DNA from: Nitrospina sp.
Lineage (GTDB): Bacteria > Nitrospinota > Nitrospinia > Nitrospinales > Nitrospinaceae
NCBI GenBank assembly: GCA_020430445.1
Contig: JAGQJZ010000025.1
Span: forward strand, 1-33,321
Direction of reading: 5' to 3'
Length of the DNA: 33,321 nt
Positions within the stretch are counted from its first letter, which is position 1, and each line of letters opens with the position of its first letter. Shown piece after piece: positions 14,429 through 23,553 of this stretch. The translations under genes and the position numbers were made by a program. The notes under the pieces are model-generated. The model saw nothing but the letters and a program-made list of their open reading frames with translations. It had not been told where the DNA came from and searched no databases.

Positions 14429-16705
14429 ATGCCGTCCGACCCTTTGATCAACAGCCCCTTCTACGCTTCCCTGACGGAAAACCAGATCCAGCGTAAACGG
14501 TCGCAGGCCCGTTGGCGTCTGGCCGCCATCTTCCTCGCCCTGGTGGGGTTGACCGGGCTGGAAGTTTACCTGCTGCAGGAACGGTCCTCGATCGCCGACA
14601 ATATCCCCGTTCTCCTGCTGTTCAACGTCATCCTGATCCTGCTGTTTCTCCTGATCGTCCTGATCGTCCGCAACTTCGTCAAGCTGCACAATGAAAGAAA
14701 GAGCCGCATCCTGGGCTCGCGGTTCCAGACCAAGCTGATCGTGGCCTTTCTCACGCTTGCGCTGGTCCCCTCCATCCTCCTGTTTTTCGTCGCGAGTAAA
14801 CTGTTCAGTTACAGCGTGGGAAGCTGGTTCAGCTTTCAGGTGGAAGACTCCCTGCATCAGTCCATGGAAGTGGCGCGTGAGTACTACGCGTTTGTCGAGA
14901 AGCAAAGCCATTTCCATGCCGGCCAGTTGGAAAAACAGATCACCGGAAAAAAACTGTACCTGCAGGAAAAACGGGTCGACCTCGACCATCTGGTGGCGGA
15001 AAAGGTCCTCGACTACAACCTGGGCGCCCTGCTCATCTACGACAACTCCGGCAACCTGGTCGCCGCACGAACCCACCCGAGCGCCAAGCTGGAATACAAA
15101 CCGGAAGACTTCCTGAGCCTTATCCGCGCCAGCACCGGAGACGAAGACATCTCGGAGGTCCGCACTTACAGCGGCGAAAACTACCTTTCGGTTCTGGTGC
15201 CGTTGACTCAGGAGGTGGAAGGGAAACCCACGGTCTGGGGATACATCGTCACCCTTTCGGTGATTCCGCACGAATCGCTGATGAAGATCGAAAATATCCG
15301 CAACATGTTTGAGGAATATAAAAAGCAGAGCCTGCTGAAGCTTCCCGTCAGCGCGAACTATTACATCACGTTTCTCCTGATCACCCTGCTGATCCTGTTT
15401 TCCGCCATCTGGCTGGGCATTTACCTGGCCCGGGGGATCACCGTCCCCATCCAGCAACTGGCGGAAGGAACGCGGCGGGTGGCCAGCGGCGACCTGAACG
15501 TGCGGGTGGGGCTCGACACGCCGGATGAAATCGGCATCCTGGTCACCTCGTTCAACCAGATGACCGCCGAACTGAAGGAAAACCGCAAACGGATCGAGCA
15601 GGCCAACGAGGATTTGAAATCGACCAACATCGAACTCGAACGGCGGCGCAATTATATCGAGACCGTGCTGGAGAACATCGGCGCGGGCGTGGTCTCCATT
15701 GACAAGAAGGGACGCATCAACACATTCAACAATGCCGCCAAAAACATCCTCAACATCCAGGACTCCGACCCGAAAGGTTCCAGTTACAAGGATATTTTCC
15801 CGCCACCTTTCCACGACCCGGTCCGGACGATGATCCGCAAGATGAGCCGCAACCGCAGCGAACTGTTGCAGGAGCAGGTGGAGATCACCCTGGGAGAGAT
15901 GGCGTTGACGCTCCTGCTCAACCTCAAGTTCATGCTCGACTCTTCGGGGAGATACCTGGGACTGCTCATCGTGTTCGAAGACCTGACCCAGCTCATCAAG
16001 GCGCAGAAGGTCGCCGCCTGGCAGGAAGTCGCGCAGGGAATCGCGCATGAAATCAAGAACCCGTTGACCCCGATCCAGCTCAACACCCAGCGCCTGAAAA
16101 AGAAATACTATGAAGACAAGACCGCGTTCTCGCAGGTGTTCGACGAGAGCATCCACATCATCACCCAGGAAGTCGAGGGAATGAAACAATTGCTCAATGA
16201 GTTTTTGCGTTTCTCCCGGATGCCGACCCCGAGCCCGCGGCCGGTCCCCATCCACGCGCTCATTGAGGACGTCATCCGACTCTACGACGGCCACGATAAA
16301 AACATCCATATCATACGGCGGTTCGACCCCAACCTGCAGGAACTGTATATCGACCCCGACCAGGTCCGGCGGGTTTTCATCAATCTGTTCGACAACGCCC
16401 TGGACGCCCTGTCCCCCGACGGGACCATCTCCATCAGCACCTGGCTGCACACCGAAACGCACCGGGTCCGGATTGAGTTTTCCGACAACGGCACGGGAAT
16501 CCAGCCTCAGGACCGTGAAAAGCTGTTCCTGCCCCACTTCACCACCAAAAAACGCGGCACCGGCCTCGGCCTCGCCATTGTCAGCCGCATCATTCTGGAC
16601 CACAACGGCCTGATTCAGGTGCGGGACAACCATCCGCAGGGCACCACCTTCATCATAGAACTGCCCCACCTCGCCTCCCGGGACGTCCCCGGACGAGTGG
16701 CCTGA
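14429..16705 (+). CDS. NtrY-like membrane sensor histidine kinase
   Basis: A 758-residue sensor kinase. Three N-terminal membrane helices (about 30-47, 58-81, 96-120) are followed by an extracytoplasmic region (about 121-308), a fourth helix (about 309-333), a HAMP linker (RGITVPIQQLAEG), a PAS domain (about 405-500), HisKA with His540 (GIAHEIKNPLTP) and a HATPase domain with DNGTGIQPQD and KRGTGLGLAIV. The layout is that of NtrY, which senses nitrogen or redox state in proteobacteria. Start ATG 14429 has a CAGGTGG site. The usual downstream NtrX response regulator is absent, so this kinase is an orphan within the window. Confidence 0.9.
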   Translation: MPSDPLINSPFYASLTENQIQRKRSQARWRLAAIFLALVGLTGLEVYLLQERSSIADNIPVLLLFNVILILLFLLIVLIVRNFVKLHNERKSRILGSRFQTKLIVAFLTLALVPSILLFFVASKLFSYSVGSWFSFQVEDSLHQSMEVAREYYAFVEKQSHFHAGQLEKQITGKKLYLQEKRVDLDHLVAEKVLDYNLGALLIYDNSGNLVAARTHPSAKLEYKPEDFLSLIRASTGDEDISEVRTYSGENYLSVLVPLTQEVEGKPTVWGYIVTLSVIPHESLMKIENIRNMFEEYKKQSLLKLPVSANYYITFLLITLLILFSAIWLGIYLARGITVPIQQLAEGTRRVASGDLNVRVGLDTPDEIGILVTSFNQMTAELKENRKRIEQANEDLKSTNIELERRRNYIETVLENIGAGVVSIDKKGRINTFNNAAKNILNIQDSDPKGSSYKDIFPPPFHDPVRTMIRKMSRNRSELLQEQVEITLGEMALTLLLNLKFMLDSSGRYLGLLIVFEDLTQLIKAQKVAAWQEVAQGIAHEIKNPLTPIQLNTQRLKKKYYEDKTAFSQVFDESIHIITQEVEGMKQLLNEFLRFSRMPTPSPRPVPIHALIEDVIRLYDGHDKNIHIIRRFDPNLQELYIDPDQVRRVFINLFDNALDALSPDGTISISTWLHTETHRVRIEFSDNGTGIQPQDREKLFLPHFTTKKRGTGLGLAIVSRIILDHNGLIQVRDNHPQGTTFIIELPHLASRDVPGRVA

Positions 16706-16731
16706 AATTTTCCCCGCGCGCATCTGTGCTA

Positions 16732-16759
16732 TTGAAACATTCCAAATTTTTCTTACAAT
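16732..16759 (+). promoter_or_regulatory. Candidate sigma70 promoter of the aldehyde dehydrogenase
   Basis: TTGAAA at 16732-16737 and TACAAT at 16754-16759, spaced 16 bases, are good but not perfect hexamers. A small GGAG-CGC-CTCC hairpin (16763-16773) would lie at the start of the transcript. The coding start is 190 bases downstream, so the leader would be long. Confidence 0.5.
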
Positions 16760-16948
16760 AGAGGAGCGCCTCCAAAAACTGCAATTGACCGTGAGCCGGG
16801 TCTGTTTTCTCAGAGCCCGCGAACGGCTGGAATTCAAAGCACCGGCTTGCTGGAGGCTCCCGGAAATACCTCTGGAATCATCCGGCGCTCTGATATTACG
16901 GCCCATCCGTCAAACAGGCGAAACCGTCCTCAATCTGGAAAAAGAGTC

Positions 16949-18379
16949 ATGACACAAAAGCATCCTTATTTGATCGACCGGACCTGGGAACATTCCGAAG
17001 ACACCCTGCCGGTCACCAATCCTTATACACAGCAGGTGTTTGCGGAAGTCTGCCTGGCGAATGCCGCCACCATCGACCGCGCCATCGCCAGCGCCCACAA
17101 GGCCTTTGAAACGACACGGAAACTCCCGTCCTATAAACGGGCGCAGTTGTGCAACGAGGTCGCCGAGCGCATCAAAACACGGCGGGAGGAGTTTGCCGAA
17201 ACCATCACTCTGGAATCGGGCAAGCCGCTTGTTTATTCCCGGGGCGAGGTGGCGCGCACCATTTCCACGTTTCAAATCGCCGCGGAAGAAGCGTCGCGCA
17301 TCCACGGAGAGGTGCTGAACCTCGATATCACCGAAGCCGCGGCGGGAAAGTCCGGTCTGGTCCAGCGCTTTCCCCTGGGCCCCATATCGGCGATTTCGCC
17401 CTTCAATTTCCCGCTCAACCTGGTCGCCCACAAAGTGGCGCCGGCGCTGGCGGTGGGCAACCCCATGGTGCTGAAACCTTCTTCCTTCACCCCGCTGACC
17501 GCCCTGCTGCTGGGCCGCGTCCTGTGCGACGCGGGAATTCCGGAGGGGATGATGAGCATCCTCCCCTGCCGCACCGACGACGCCAAAGCCCTGGTGGAAG
17601 ACGACCGCTTCAAAATGATCACCTTCACCGGCAGCCCTCCCGTGGGCTGGTACATCAAGGCCAACGCCGGCCGCAAGCGCGTCACGCTTGAGCTGGGGGG
17701 CAATGCCGGGGTCATCATCGAACCCGACTCGGACCTGGACCTCGCGGCCAGGCGCGTCTGCTTCGGCGCCTTCTCCTATTCCGGCCAAGTCTGCATCTCG
17801 GTACAGCGCACCTACGTTCACGAATCCATCTTCGACGAGTTCAAGGACAAGCTGTTAAAAGAAGTGTCCTCCCTGAAGCGCGGCGACCCCCTGGACGAAT
17901 CCACCACCATCGGTCCGTTGATCGACCTGGGAAACGCCAAGCGCATCGAGCAATGGGTCGATGAAGCGGTGACCGCCGGAGCCGAACTGCTGACGGGCGG
18001 AAAGCGAAACGGTACTTTTGTCGAACCCGCCGTTCTCACCCGTGTCAGCCCAAAAGTCCAGGCCTTCTGCCAGGAGGCCTTCGGCCCCCTGCTCATTCTC
18101 GAACCTTACAGCGATTTTGAAAAGGCTGTCGAACAGGTCAACAACTCCGCGTTCGGGTTGCAGGCCGGTGTTTTCACTAACCAGATCGACAAGGCGTTCC
18201 GCGCATTCAACAACCTCGAAGTGGGCGGCGTGGTGCTGAACGACGTGCCCACCTTCCGCGTCGACAACATGCCCTACGGCGGCGTCAAGGATTCAGGGTT
18301 TGGAAGAGAAGGGGTCAAATACACCATTGAGGAAATGACGGAAATCAAGCTCATGGTGATGGACAAGTATCAGGATTGA
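16949..18379 (+). CDS. NAD(P)-dependent aldehyde dehydrogenase
   Basis: A 476-residue aldehyde dehydrogenase oxidising an aldehyde to a carboxylic acid. Asn153 (SPFNFPLN), Glu248 (LELGGN) and Cys282 (GQVCIS) are the catalytic residues and all are present. FTGSPPVGWYI and FGPLL are the cofactor and structural motifs. The overall form resembles the lactaldehyde or non-phosphorylating glyceraldehyde-3-phosphate branch, so the substrate is open. I use ATG 16949 because the extra 34 residues upstream are not family-like. It stands alone between the sensor kinase and the DUF1566-type gene. Confidence 0.94.
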   Translation: MTQKHPYLIDRTWEHSEDTLPVTNPYTQQVFAEVCLANAATIDRAIASAHKAFETTRKLPSYKRAQLCNEVAERIKTRREEFAETITLESGKPLVYSRGEVARTISTFQIAAEEASRIHGEVLNLDITEAAAGKSGLVQRFPLGPISAISPFNFPLNLVAHKVAPALAVGNPMVLKPSSFTPLTALLLGRVLCDAGIPEGMMSILPCRTDDAKALVEDDRFKMITFTGSPPVGWYIKANAGRKRVTLELGGNAGVIIEPDSDLDLAARRVCFGAFSYSGQVCISVQRTYVHESIFDEFKDKLLKEVSSLKRGDPLDESTTIGPLIDLGNAKRIEQWVDEAVTAGAELLTGGKRNGTFVEPAVLTRVSPKVQAFCQEAFGPLLILEPYSDFEKAVEQVNNSAFGLQAGVFTNQIDKAFRAFNNLEVGGVVLNDVPTFRVDNMPYGGVKDSGFGREGVKYTIEEMTEIKLMVMDKYQD

Positions 18380-18478
18380 ACACACGCTCATCCATTCATT
18401 GAAGGCCCTTTCCGGAGCATTCGGAGGAGGGTCGGCGATTTTTCACAATATTCTCCAATCACCTCAAGGGACCGGTTC

Positions 18479-18901
18479 ATGAGTGAAGACGCACGCTTTA
18501 CAGACAATGGAAACGGAACCATCACCGACCACAAGCTCAATATCATGTGGAAGAAAACTGATTCGTTTCAGGATACGGGAAAGTGGAAGAACTGGTTCAC
18601 CGGTCACGAATACCTGCAGATCGTCAACCTGGAACGGTTCGGGGGGCACGAGGACTGGCGGTTCCCCTGGGAGTTTGAAGCTTTCGGCCTGCTTGATATT
18701 GAAAAAACCAACACCGACAAGTACGGCGACCCGATTTACATCGACCCCGTGTTCGAGCCCGGTTCCGCCGGAGTGACCTGGACGGAAGACACCAAGGACT
18801 CCGCGGCGCTGATCATCCAGTATGAGGACGGGATGAAAGTCTGGCCCTCGCAGTACGCCAACCTGAACATGGCCGTGCGCCTGGTGCGCGACCTCGCCTA
18901 G
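18479..18901 (+). CDS. DUF1566/Lcl C-terminal domain protein
   Basis: A 140-residue protein with the opening FTDNGNGTITDHKLNIMWKK, the hallmark of the DUF1566 family. The rest has the aromatic pattern WKNWFTGHEYLQIVNLERFGG and DWRFP, typical of this C-type-lectin-like fold. No signal peptide is visible, so it seems cytoplasmic here; many relatives are exported. Start ATG 18479 follows AAGGGA at 18467-18472. It ends at a TAG whose bases also form the stop codon of the convergent minus gene (CTAG at 18898-18901). Function unknown. Confidence 0.82.
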   Translation: MSEDARFTDNGNGTITDHKLNIMWKKTDSFQDTGKWKNWFTGHEYLQIVNLERFGGHEDWRFPWEFEAFGLLDIEKTNTDKYGDPIYIDPVFEPGSAGVTWTEDTKDSAALIIQYEDGMKVWPSQYANLNMAVRLVRDLA

Positions 18902-20520
18902 GGCCCTCTCCTCTCCAGTTGCATCATGGACGCGGGATACCGCACCTTCACGGTATCGGACTTTTGCGTGGTGTAAGGAAACCAGGGATGGACCACAAAC
19001 TGGATCCGGCTCGGGGTGGATTCGAACTTGTCCCCCCGGTCATTGTACCGCTCCACCTTGACGTCCATCGTCAGCTTCGCGCCTTCGGGAAGCTCAAACA
19101 GCCGGAACGCACTTTTATTCATGTCGATCATGACCGCGCCGGTCACCACCTCCGGGCCTTCGGCGCTACCGTTCAACACCACCTTGCCCGTTGATTCCGG
19201 GAAGTTCAAGGTCCAGAGGTAACGGGTTTTGAATCCCCTGGCGTGGGCATTCAGGGCGATCGGATCCATCAACTGCACATACGGCTTGTTGTCGTCGAGA
19301 AAGAAATAAAGATTGAGCGGAGGCCATTTGGCCTGGTCTTCCTCGAAGGCTTTCCGGCCCACGCGAAAACACCGTTCGTGCTTCATCATCTCGGAAACAC
19401 TGACCCGTTTGACAGTTGCCATCTGCCGCCTGAGGATCAGCGCTCCCGGATCGTTCATGTAACAGGTCGCCTTCACCACCCAGGGCACGCTGTCTTCACC
19501 GTTGGCCGGCTCGACCGCTTTGTACAACAGAGGCAAAAGCGCCGCTTCCAGTTTCATATCCGGATTGCGGCTCACCTCCGTTACCAGTTTGAATAACGCC
19601 TCCCACTGCTTTCCTTCGACGTAACCCCGGGCATCCGCAAGAACCCGCTCATGATATCCGGAGGGCCCAGAATCCGCCGGGAAGTACTCCTTGCCGCCAA
19701 ACACCTTGTCCATCAAATACTGGTAACGGGCGGGGTGCGAATAACGGAAGTAAGGATAATGAATGTAGGCCGCAACCGAATTGGCAAAATCCTCCTGCGG
19801 GTTTTCGCGTGAGTACGTGGGCAAATGCCGCACGGAAACCGGAGCGTAACCGGTGTTTGCCGGATCGTTGCGCAGGGCATAGATGTAATCGGCATCGGGC
19901 CGGGCATCCAGCGCGGGCAGGTTCAAAATGGAAAACCCGGAAATCTGGAGCCACTCGGGCGTGAAACTCAGCATGCCGTGGGAGATGTCCGCGGCGTGCC
20001 CCATTTCATGATGGACGATATTTTCGAAATCGGCGTCTTCTTCGTTGAACAGGGGATCATACAACTCAAGGCGGAAAATATCGTCGCTGAAAACGGCGAG
20101 ATGCGACTTGAACTCTTCCCGGTAAATCGTGGTGAACTTGGGAAAGGTGGCTGCGGGAATGCGCCCCCCCTGCCCTTCCTGGAAACGCGAGGGAAACGCG
20201 TAGACCCGGATCAGGCCTTTCAATCCCGGCAAACGGTGGAAGCTTTCCGGAAGCTTGCTGAACACCCGGTGCAGTTTTTCAATTTCATCCTTCTTCCACC
20301 CCTTGTCGGAATCCACCAATTCATAACCGAACGCATCGAGAAACTTTTTCCGAGCCTGTTCAATCTCTTCCCGGTAATTTCCCTTGTACTCAAAAAACTT
20401 TCGCTTTTTAGGTTCTTCGGCGGGCGCCGTGGTGTGTTCCGGGCGGGCGACCGGAACCTGAAACAGGAAAGACGAAACAACGGCAACCGCCGTCAGTAGC
20501 GTTATGGAAAATCGATTCAC
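18898..20520 (-). CDS. Secreted HExxH putative metallopeptidase
   Basis: A 540-residue exported protein with a signal peptide (residues about 1-25). The zinc motif is His171-Glu172-Met-Gly-His175 (VHHEMGH). Further ligand candidates lie downstream, such as the glutamate in NPQEDFANSVAAYI, which resembles the third-ligand helix of gluzincin peptidases; this is a pattern match, not proof. The second half (about 290-540) has no recognised domain and may be a beta-rich accessory region. I choose GTG 20520, preceded by a GAGGTGG site, over a TTG at 20553. It converges on the DUF1566-type gene with a four-base overlap. The true substrate is unknown. Confidence 0.75.
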   Translation of the reverse strand: MNRFSITLLTAVAVVSSFLFQVPVARPEHTTAPAEEPKKRKFFEYKGNYREEIEQARKKFLDAFGYELVDSDKGWKKDEIEKLHRVFSKLPESFHRLPGLKGLIRVYAFPSRFQEGQGGRIPAATFPKFTTIYREEFKSHLAVFSDDIFRLELYDPLFNEEDADFENIVHHEMGHAADISHGMLSFTPEWLQISGFSILNLPALDARPDADYIYALRNDPANTGYAPVSVRHLPTYSRENPQEDFANSVAAYIHYPYFRYSHPARYQYLMDKVFGGKEYFPADSGPSGYHERVLADARGYVEGKQWEALFKLVTEVSRNPDMKLEAALLPLLYKAVEPANGEDSVPWVVKATCYMNDPGALILRRQMATVKRVSVSEMMKHERCFRVGRKAFEEDQAKWPPLNLYFFLDDNKPYVQLMDPIALNAHARGFKTRYLWTLNFPESTGKVVLNGSAEGPEVVTGAVMIDMNKSAFRLFELPEGAKLTMDVKVERYNDRGDKFESTPSRIQFVVHPWFPYTTQKSDTVKVRYPASMMQLERRGP

Positions 20521-20683
20521 AGGCCACCTCGAAGTTGGATTTCCTACTTCCAAACTAACAAAAGGGCCGATGCAATCTCAAGGAAAATAAAATCTATTTC
20601 GCGGAGGCAAAAGACAGGAAGGTTTTGCAAACACCCGCATCCCGGAGCGGACGCGGGAATACGGCGAGGGCTTCCGGGGTCAA

Positions 20684-21037
20684 TCAGCTTTCAAGCATTT
20701 TCAGCAGAGCCCTCAAATCCGCCTTGACACGGTTGTTCCAGTCCTGAAACTTTTCCCGGTCGAAGCCAAAATCCAGTTGCGCTCCCGGCCGTTTTCTCTC
20801 TTTCAGCTTTCTCTTCGCGCCCGCCAGGGTGAACTTTTCCGTATAAAGCAGGCGTTTGATTTCGAGCACCACCTCCACGTCCTTTTTCTGGTACAGCCGC
20901 TGGCCGGACTTGTTTTTGGTGGGCTTCAACTGCTCAAACTCTTCCTCCCAGTAACGGAGGACGTGTTGTTCCAGACCGACGATATCCGCGACTTCACCGA
21001 TCTTGAAAAACAGCTTATCAGGGATGGCCTGGGTCAT
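20684..21037 (-). CDS. MerR-family transcriptional regulator
   Basis: A 117-residue MerR-type DNA-binding protein. The helix-turn-helix is [18 protein letters not shown] followed by [19 protein letters not shown] and [11 protein letters not shown], the usual winged helix. The C-terminus is a short helix without metal-binding cysteines, so it is not a classical metal or drug sensor. The start overlaps the end of ihfA by 20 bases, and the ihfA-merR order is common in Gram-negative bacteria. A fair terminator-like GC-rich repeat exists downstream but without a convincing T tract. Confidence 0.92.
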   Translation of the reverse strand: MTQAIPDKLFFKIGEVADIVGLEQHVLRYWEEEFEQLKPTKNKSGQRLYQKKDVEVVLEIKRLLYTEKFTLAGAKRKLKERKRPGAQLDFGFDREKFQDWNNRVKADLRALLKMLES

Positions 21038-21344
21038 GGGAGGATGGGTTGGTCGCGTCCAGCAGGTGACGGCTGGGCTTGAAGGTTAAGACCGTTCTGG
21101 GTTGAATGACGATCGGCTCGCCTGTTTTGGGATTCCGCGCGCGGCGGGCCTTCTTATGGCGAAGGTTGAAGCTGGCAAACCCGACGATGCGGACGTTTTC
21201 TCCGCGTCCGAGAGCGGATTTGATTTCTTCGAGAATCGTTTCGACCGCGTTCAGGGCCTCGGCGCGGGTGAACCCCACCCGCTCATAGACCTCGTCCACA
21301 AGGTCGGCTTTGACCACGGTTCCGTGTTCAGGCGATTTAGGCAA
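21018..21344 (-). CDS. ihfA: Integration host factor alpha-like DNA-bending protein
   Basis: A 108-residue HU/IHF protein. It has the [13 protein letters not shown] opening, the [18 protein letters not shown] segment and the DNA-contacting arm [25 protein letters not shown], with Pro in the arm. A TTG at 21344 is the best start, with AGGAG at 21354-21358; a GTG at 21317 would give a more compact start but lacks a site. An N-terminal extension of about 9 residues and a 12-residue C-terminal tail go beyond the usual core. It lies 21 bases after the EF-G-like gene and overlaps the MerR gene by 20 bases. Confidence 0.9.
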   Translation of the reverse strand: MPKSPEHGTVVKADLVDEVYERVGFTRAEALNAVETILEEIKSALGRGENVRIVGFASFNLRHKKARRARNPKTGEPIVIQPRTVLTFKPSRHLLDATNPSSHDPGHP

Positions 21345-21365
21345 GGCGCGGGTCTCCTGAGGAAA

Positions 21366-23462
21366 TTATTCCTTTTCCTCTTCATGCTGGAGTTGCGCTT
21401 CTTCGATGATTTTCGCGGCGATGTGTTCCGGAACGTCGTCGTAATGGTCGAATTCCATCTCGAACTCTCCACGGCCTCCGGTGATCGCCCTCAACTCCGG
21501 CGCGTAATTCAGGATAGAGGCCATGGGCACATGAGCCCGGATATTCTGCGAATCTCCATCGGCCTCCACACCAATTACCTTACCACGTTTTGAGTTGAGA
21601 TCGCCAATGACATCGCCCATCGCTTCGCTGGGAACCATCACGTTGAGCAGCATGACAGGCTCCAGGAGAGTCGGCTTGCAGCTTTGAACGCCTTTTTTGA
21701 ACCCCATGGACCCGGCGATCTTGAACGCCATTTCGGAAGAATCCACGTCATGATAGGAACCGTCATAGACGGCGACGCGAATGTCGACCATGGGATAATG
21801 CGCCACCACCCCGCCAGCCATGGCTTCCTGCACACCTTTTTCAACCGCCGGGATATAGGTTTTGGGGATAGCCCCACCGACAACCTTGTTTTCAAATTCG
21901 AACCCACCGCCCTTGGGCATCGGCGCGATCTCGAGCCAGCAATCGCCGTACTGCCCCCGGCCGCCGGTCTGTTTCTTGTACTTTCCCTGAACCTTGGTGC
22001 TGGCGCGGATGGTCTCCAGGTAAGGCACCTTCGGCGGTTTCACGTCCACCTCAACGCTGAAGCGCCGCTTCATTCTCTCAAGAACAACATCCAGATGAAC
22101 AGCCCCCATGCCGGAAACCACCAGTTCATGCGTTTGCGCATCGCGTTCCACCTTGAGGGTCGGGTCCTCCTCGCACAAGCGGTGCAACGCGTTGCTGATT
22201 TTCTCCTCGTCGGCGCGCGTCTTCGGCACCATGCCCCGGGCGAGAACGGCATTGGGAAACGGGATCGCCGGAAACCGGACCGACGTCTTGGCATCCGGTC
22301 CCAGGGAATCTCCCGTGCCGGTGACCTTCAGCTTGGCAACGCAGACAATGTCTCCGGCAACGGCTTCGGTCAATTGAACCTGTTTTTTTCCCTGCAAGGT
22401 CAGCAGGTGCCCGATGCGTTCGTTCGTTTCGTGGTTCACGTTGTACACCGAGGAGTCGCCGGTGAGTTTTCCCGACATCACCCGGAACAGCGTCAGCTTG
22501 CCGGCGTACGGATCGGCGATGGTCTTAAAAACCTGCCCGGTGAAAGGCGCGCCGGAATCGTTCGCGATTTCCTTTTCGCTGCCATCCGCCACATGGGTCG
22601 CCAGAACGGGCTCGCGCTTGTCCGGAGAAGGAATGTAATCGATCAGGGCGTCCAGCAGGCGGTCGACCCCGATGTTGTGAATGGCCGAGCCACATAAAAC
22701 CGGGACCAGCCGCCCCTCGGCAATGCCATGCCGCAGTCCGTCCAGAAACTCATCTTCGCTCAGTTCGCCCTTTTCCAGGTAAGTCTCGATCAATTCGTCA
22801 TCCGCTTCGGCCACCGCTTCCACCAGTTCCATGCGGGTGGTTTCCACATCGTCGGCGATATCCGCCGGGACTTCCCCCACGGTCCCCTTCCCGTCGCCGC
22901 CCTTTTCATAAGCGAAATACTTCTGCTCCACAAGGTCCACGATTCCCTTGAACGCCTCGCCGGAACCGACGGGAAGGTCGAACAGGATGGGATTGACGCC
23001 GAACTTTTTCTTCACGGTGTCGAGAATGTTTTTGACCTGCGCCTGCTCCGCGTCCATCTTATTGATGAAAATGATGCGGGGTATGTTTTCATCATCCGCC
23101 CACTTCCAGGTTTTCTCCGTGTAAAACTGCACACCCGCATCGGCCCCGATCACGACAACGGCCCCGTCGACCACGCGGATGCAGCCCACCGTATCTCCAA
23201 CGAAGTTATTGCTCCCCGGCGTGTCCAGCAGGTTGATCTTGTGTTTCTGGTGTTCAAACGAAGCCAGGGAGGCGTTGATCGAGTTTCCCCTTTTCACCTC
23301 ATCGGGATCAAAATCCATCACAGAGGAATTGTCGCCCGGCTTGCCCAACCGGTCCGAAACGCCGGTGAGATACAGAATGGCCTCCGCCACGGAGGTTTTC
23401 CCCGATCCACCATGACCGATCAACCCGACGTTTCTGATGTGTTCCGCGCTGTAAGATTTCAT
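21366..23462 (-). CDS. EF-G-like translation GTPase (EF-G paralog)
   Basis: A 698-residue five-domain translation GTPase related to EF-G. The P-loop is GHGGSGKTS at 16-24 (the canonical EF-G form is AHIDAGKTT). The G3 motif is DTPGS at 80-84: Ser84 replaces the His that activates water in EF-G and EF-Tu. NKMD is at 134-137. These marks place it with EF-G-like paralogs found beside a canonical EF-G, some of which act in recycling or under stress. The C-terminus is acidic (QLQHEEEKE). Downstream are ihfA and merR. It is thus not the main fusA, and it may hydrolyse GTP weakly or by another route. Confidence 0.9.
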   Translation of the reverse strand: MKSYSAEHIRNVGLIGHGGSGKTSVAEAILYLTGVSDRLGKPGDNSSVMDFDPDEVKRGNSINASLASFEHQKHKINLLDTPGSNNFVGDTVGCIRVVDGAVVVIGADAGVQFYTEKTWKWADDENIPRIIFINKMDAEQAQVKNILDTVKKKFGVNPILFDLPVGSGEAFKGIVDLVEQKYFAYEKGGDGKGTVGEVPADIADDVETTRMELVEAVAEADDELIETYLEKGELSEDEFLDGLRHGIAEGRLVPVLCGSAIHNIGVDRLLDALIDYIPSPDKREPVLATHVADGSEKEIANDSGAPFTGQVFKTIADPYAGKLTLFRVMSGKLTGDSSVYNVNHETNERIGHLLTLQGKKQVQLTEAVAGDIVCVAKLKVTGTGDSLGPDAKTSVRFPAIPFPNAVLARGMVPKTRADEEKISNALHRLCEEDPTLKVERDAQTHELVVSGMGAVHLDVVLERMKRRFSVEVDVKPPKVPYLETIRASTKVQGKYKKQTGGRGQYGDCWLEIAPMPKGGGFEFENKVVGGAIPKTYIPAVEKGVQEAMAGGVVAHYPMVDIRVAVYDGSYHDVDSSEMAFKIAGSMGFKKGVQSCKPTLLEPVMLLNVMVPSEAMGDVIGDLNSKRGKVIGVEADGDSQNIRAHVPMASILNYAPELRAITGGRGEFEMEFDHYDDVPEHIAAKIIEEAQLQHEEEKE

Positions 23463-23553
23463 GGTTCACTCCCGGGAAGAAATACCGGATCGCCAAATAC
23501 GAAAAACGATCCGCAACCGCACGACCGTCCGGCAAAAACTTCAGAGCAACCCG

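Noticed and set aside
14414..16906. An 830-codon open frame on the minus strand
   Set aside because: It lies wholly opposite the sensor kinase, whose motifs are complete. The translated product is rich in Gln, Asp, Gly and His with no domain, as expected for an antisense shadow in GC-rich DNA.
18404..18442. Imperfect hairpin and TTTTT after the aldehyde dehydrogenase
   Set aside because: The stem has several mismatches and the T run is about 7 bases beyond it; too weak to call.
20620..20683. GC-rich inverted repeat after the MerR gene, considered as a terminator
   Set aside because: The stem is imperfect and no good T tract follows on the minus strand.
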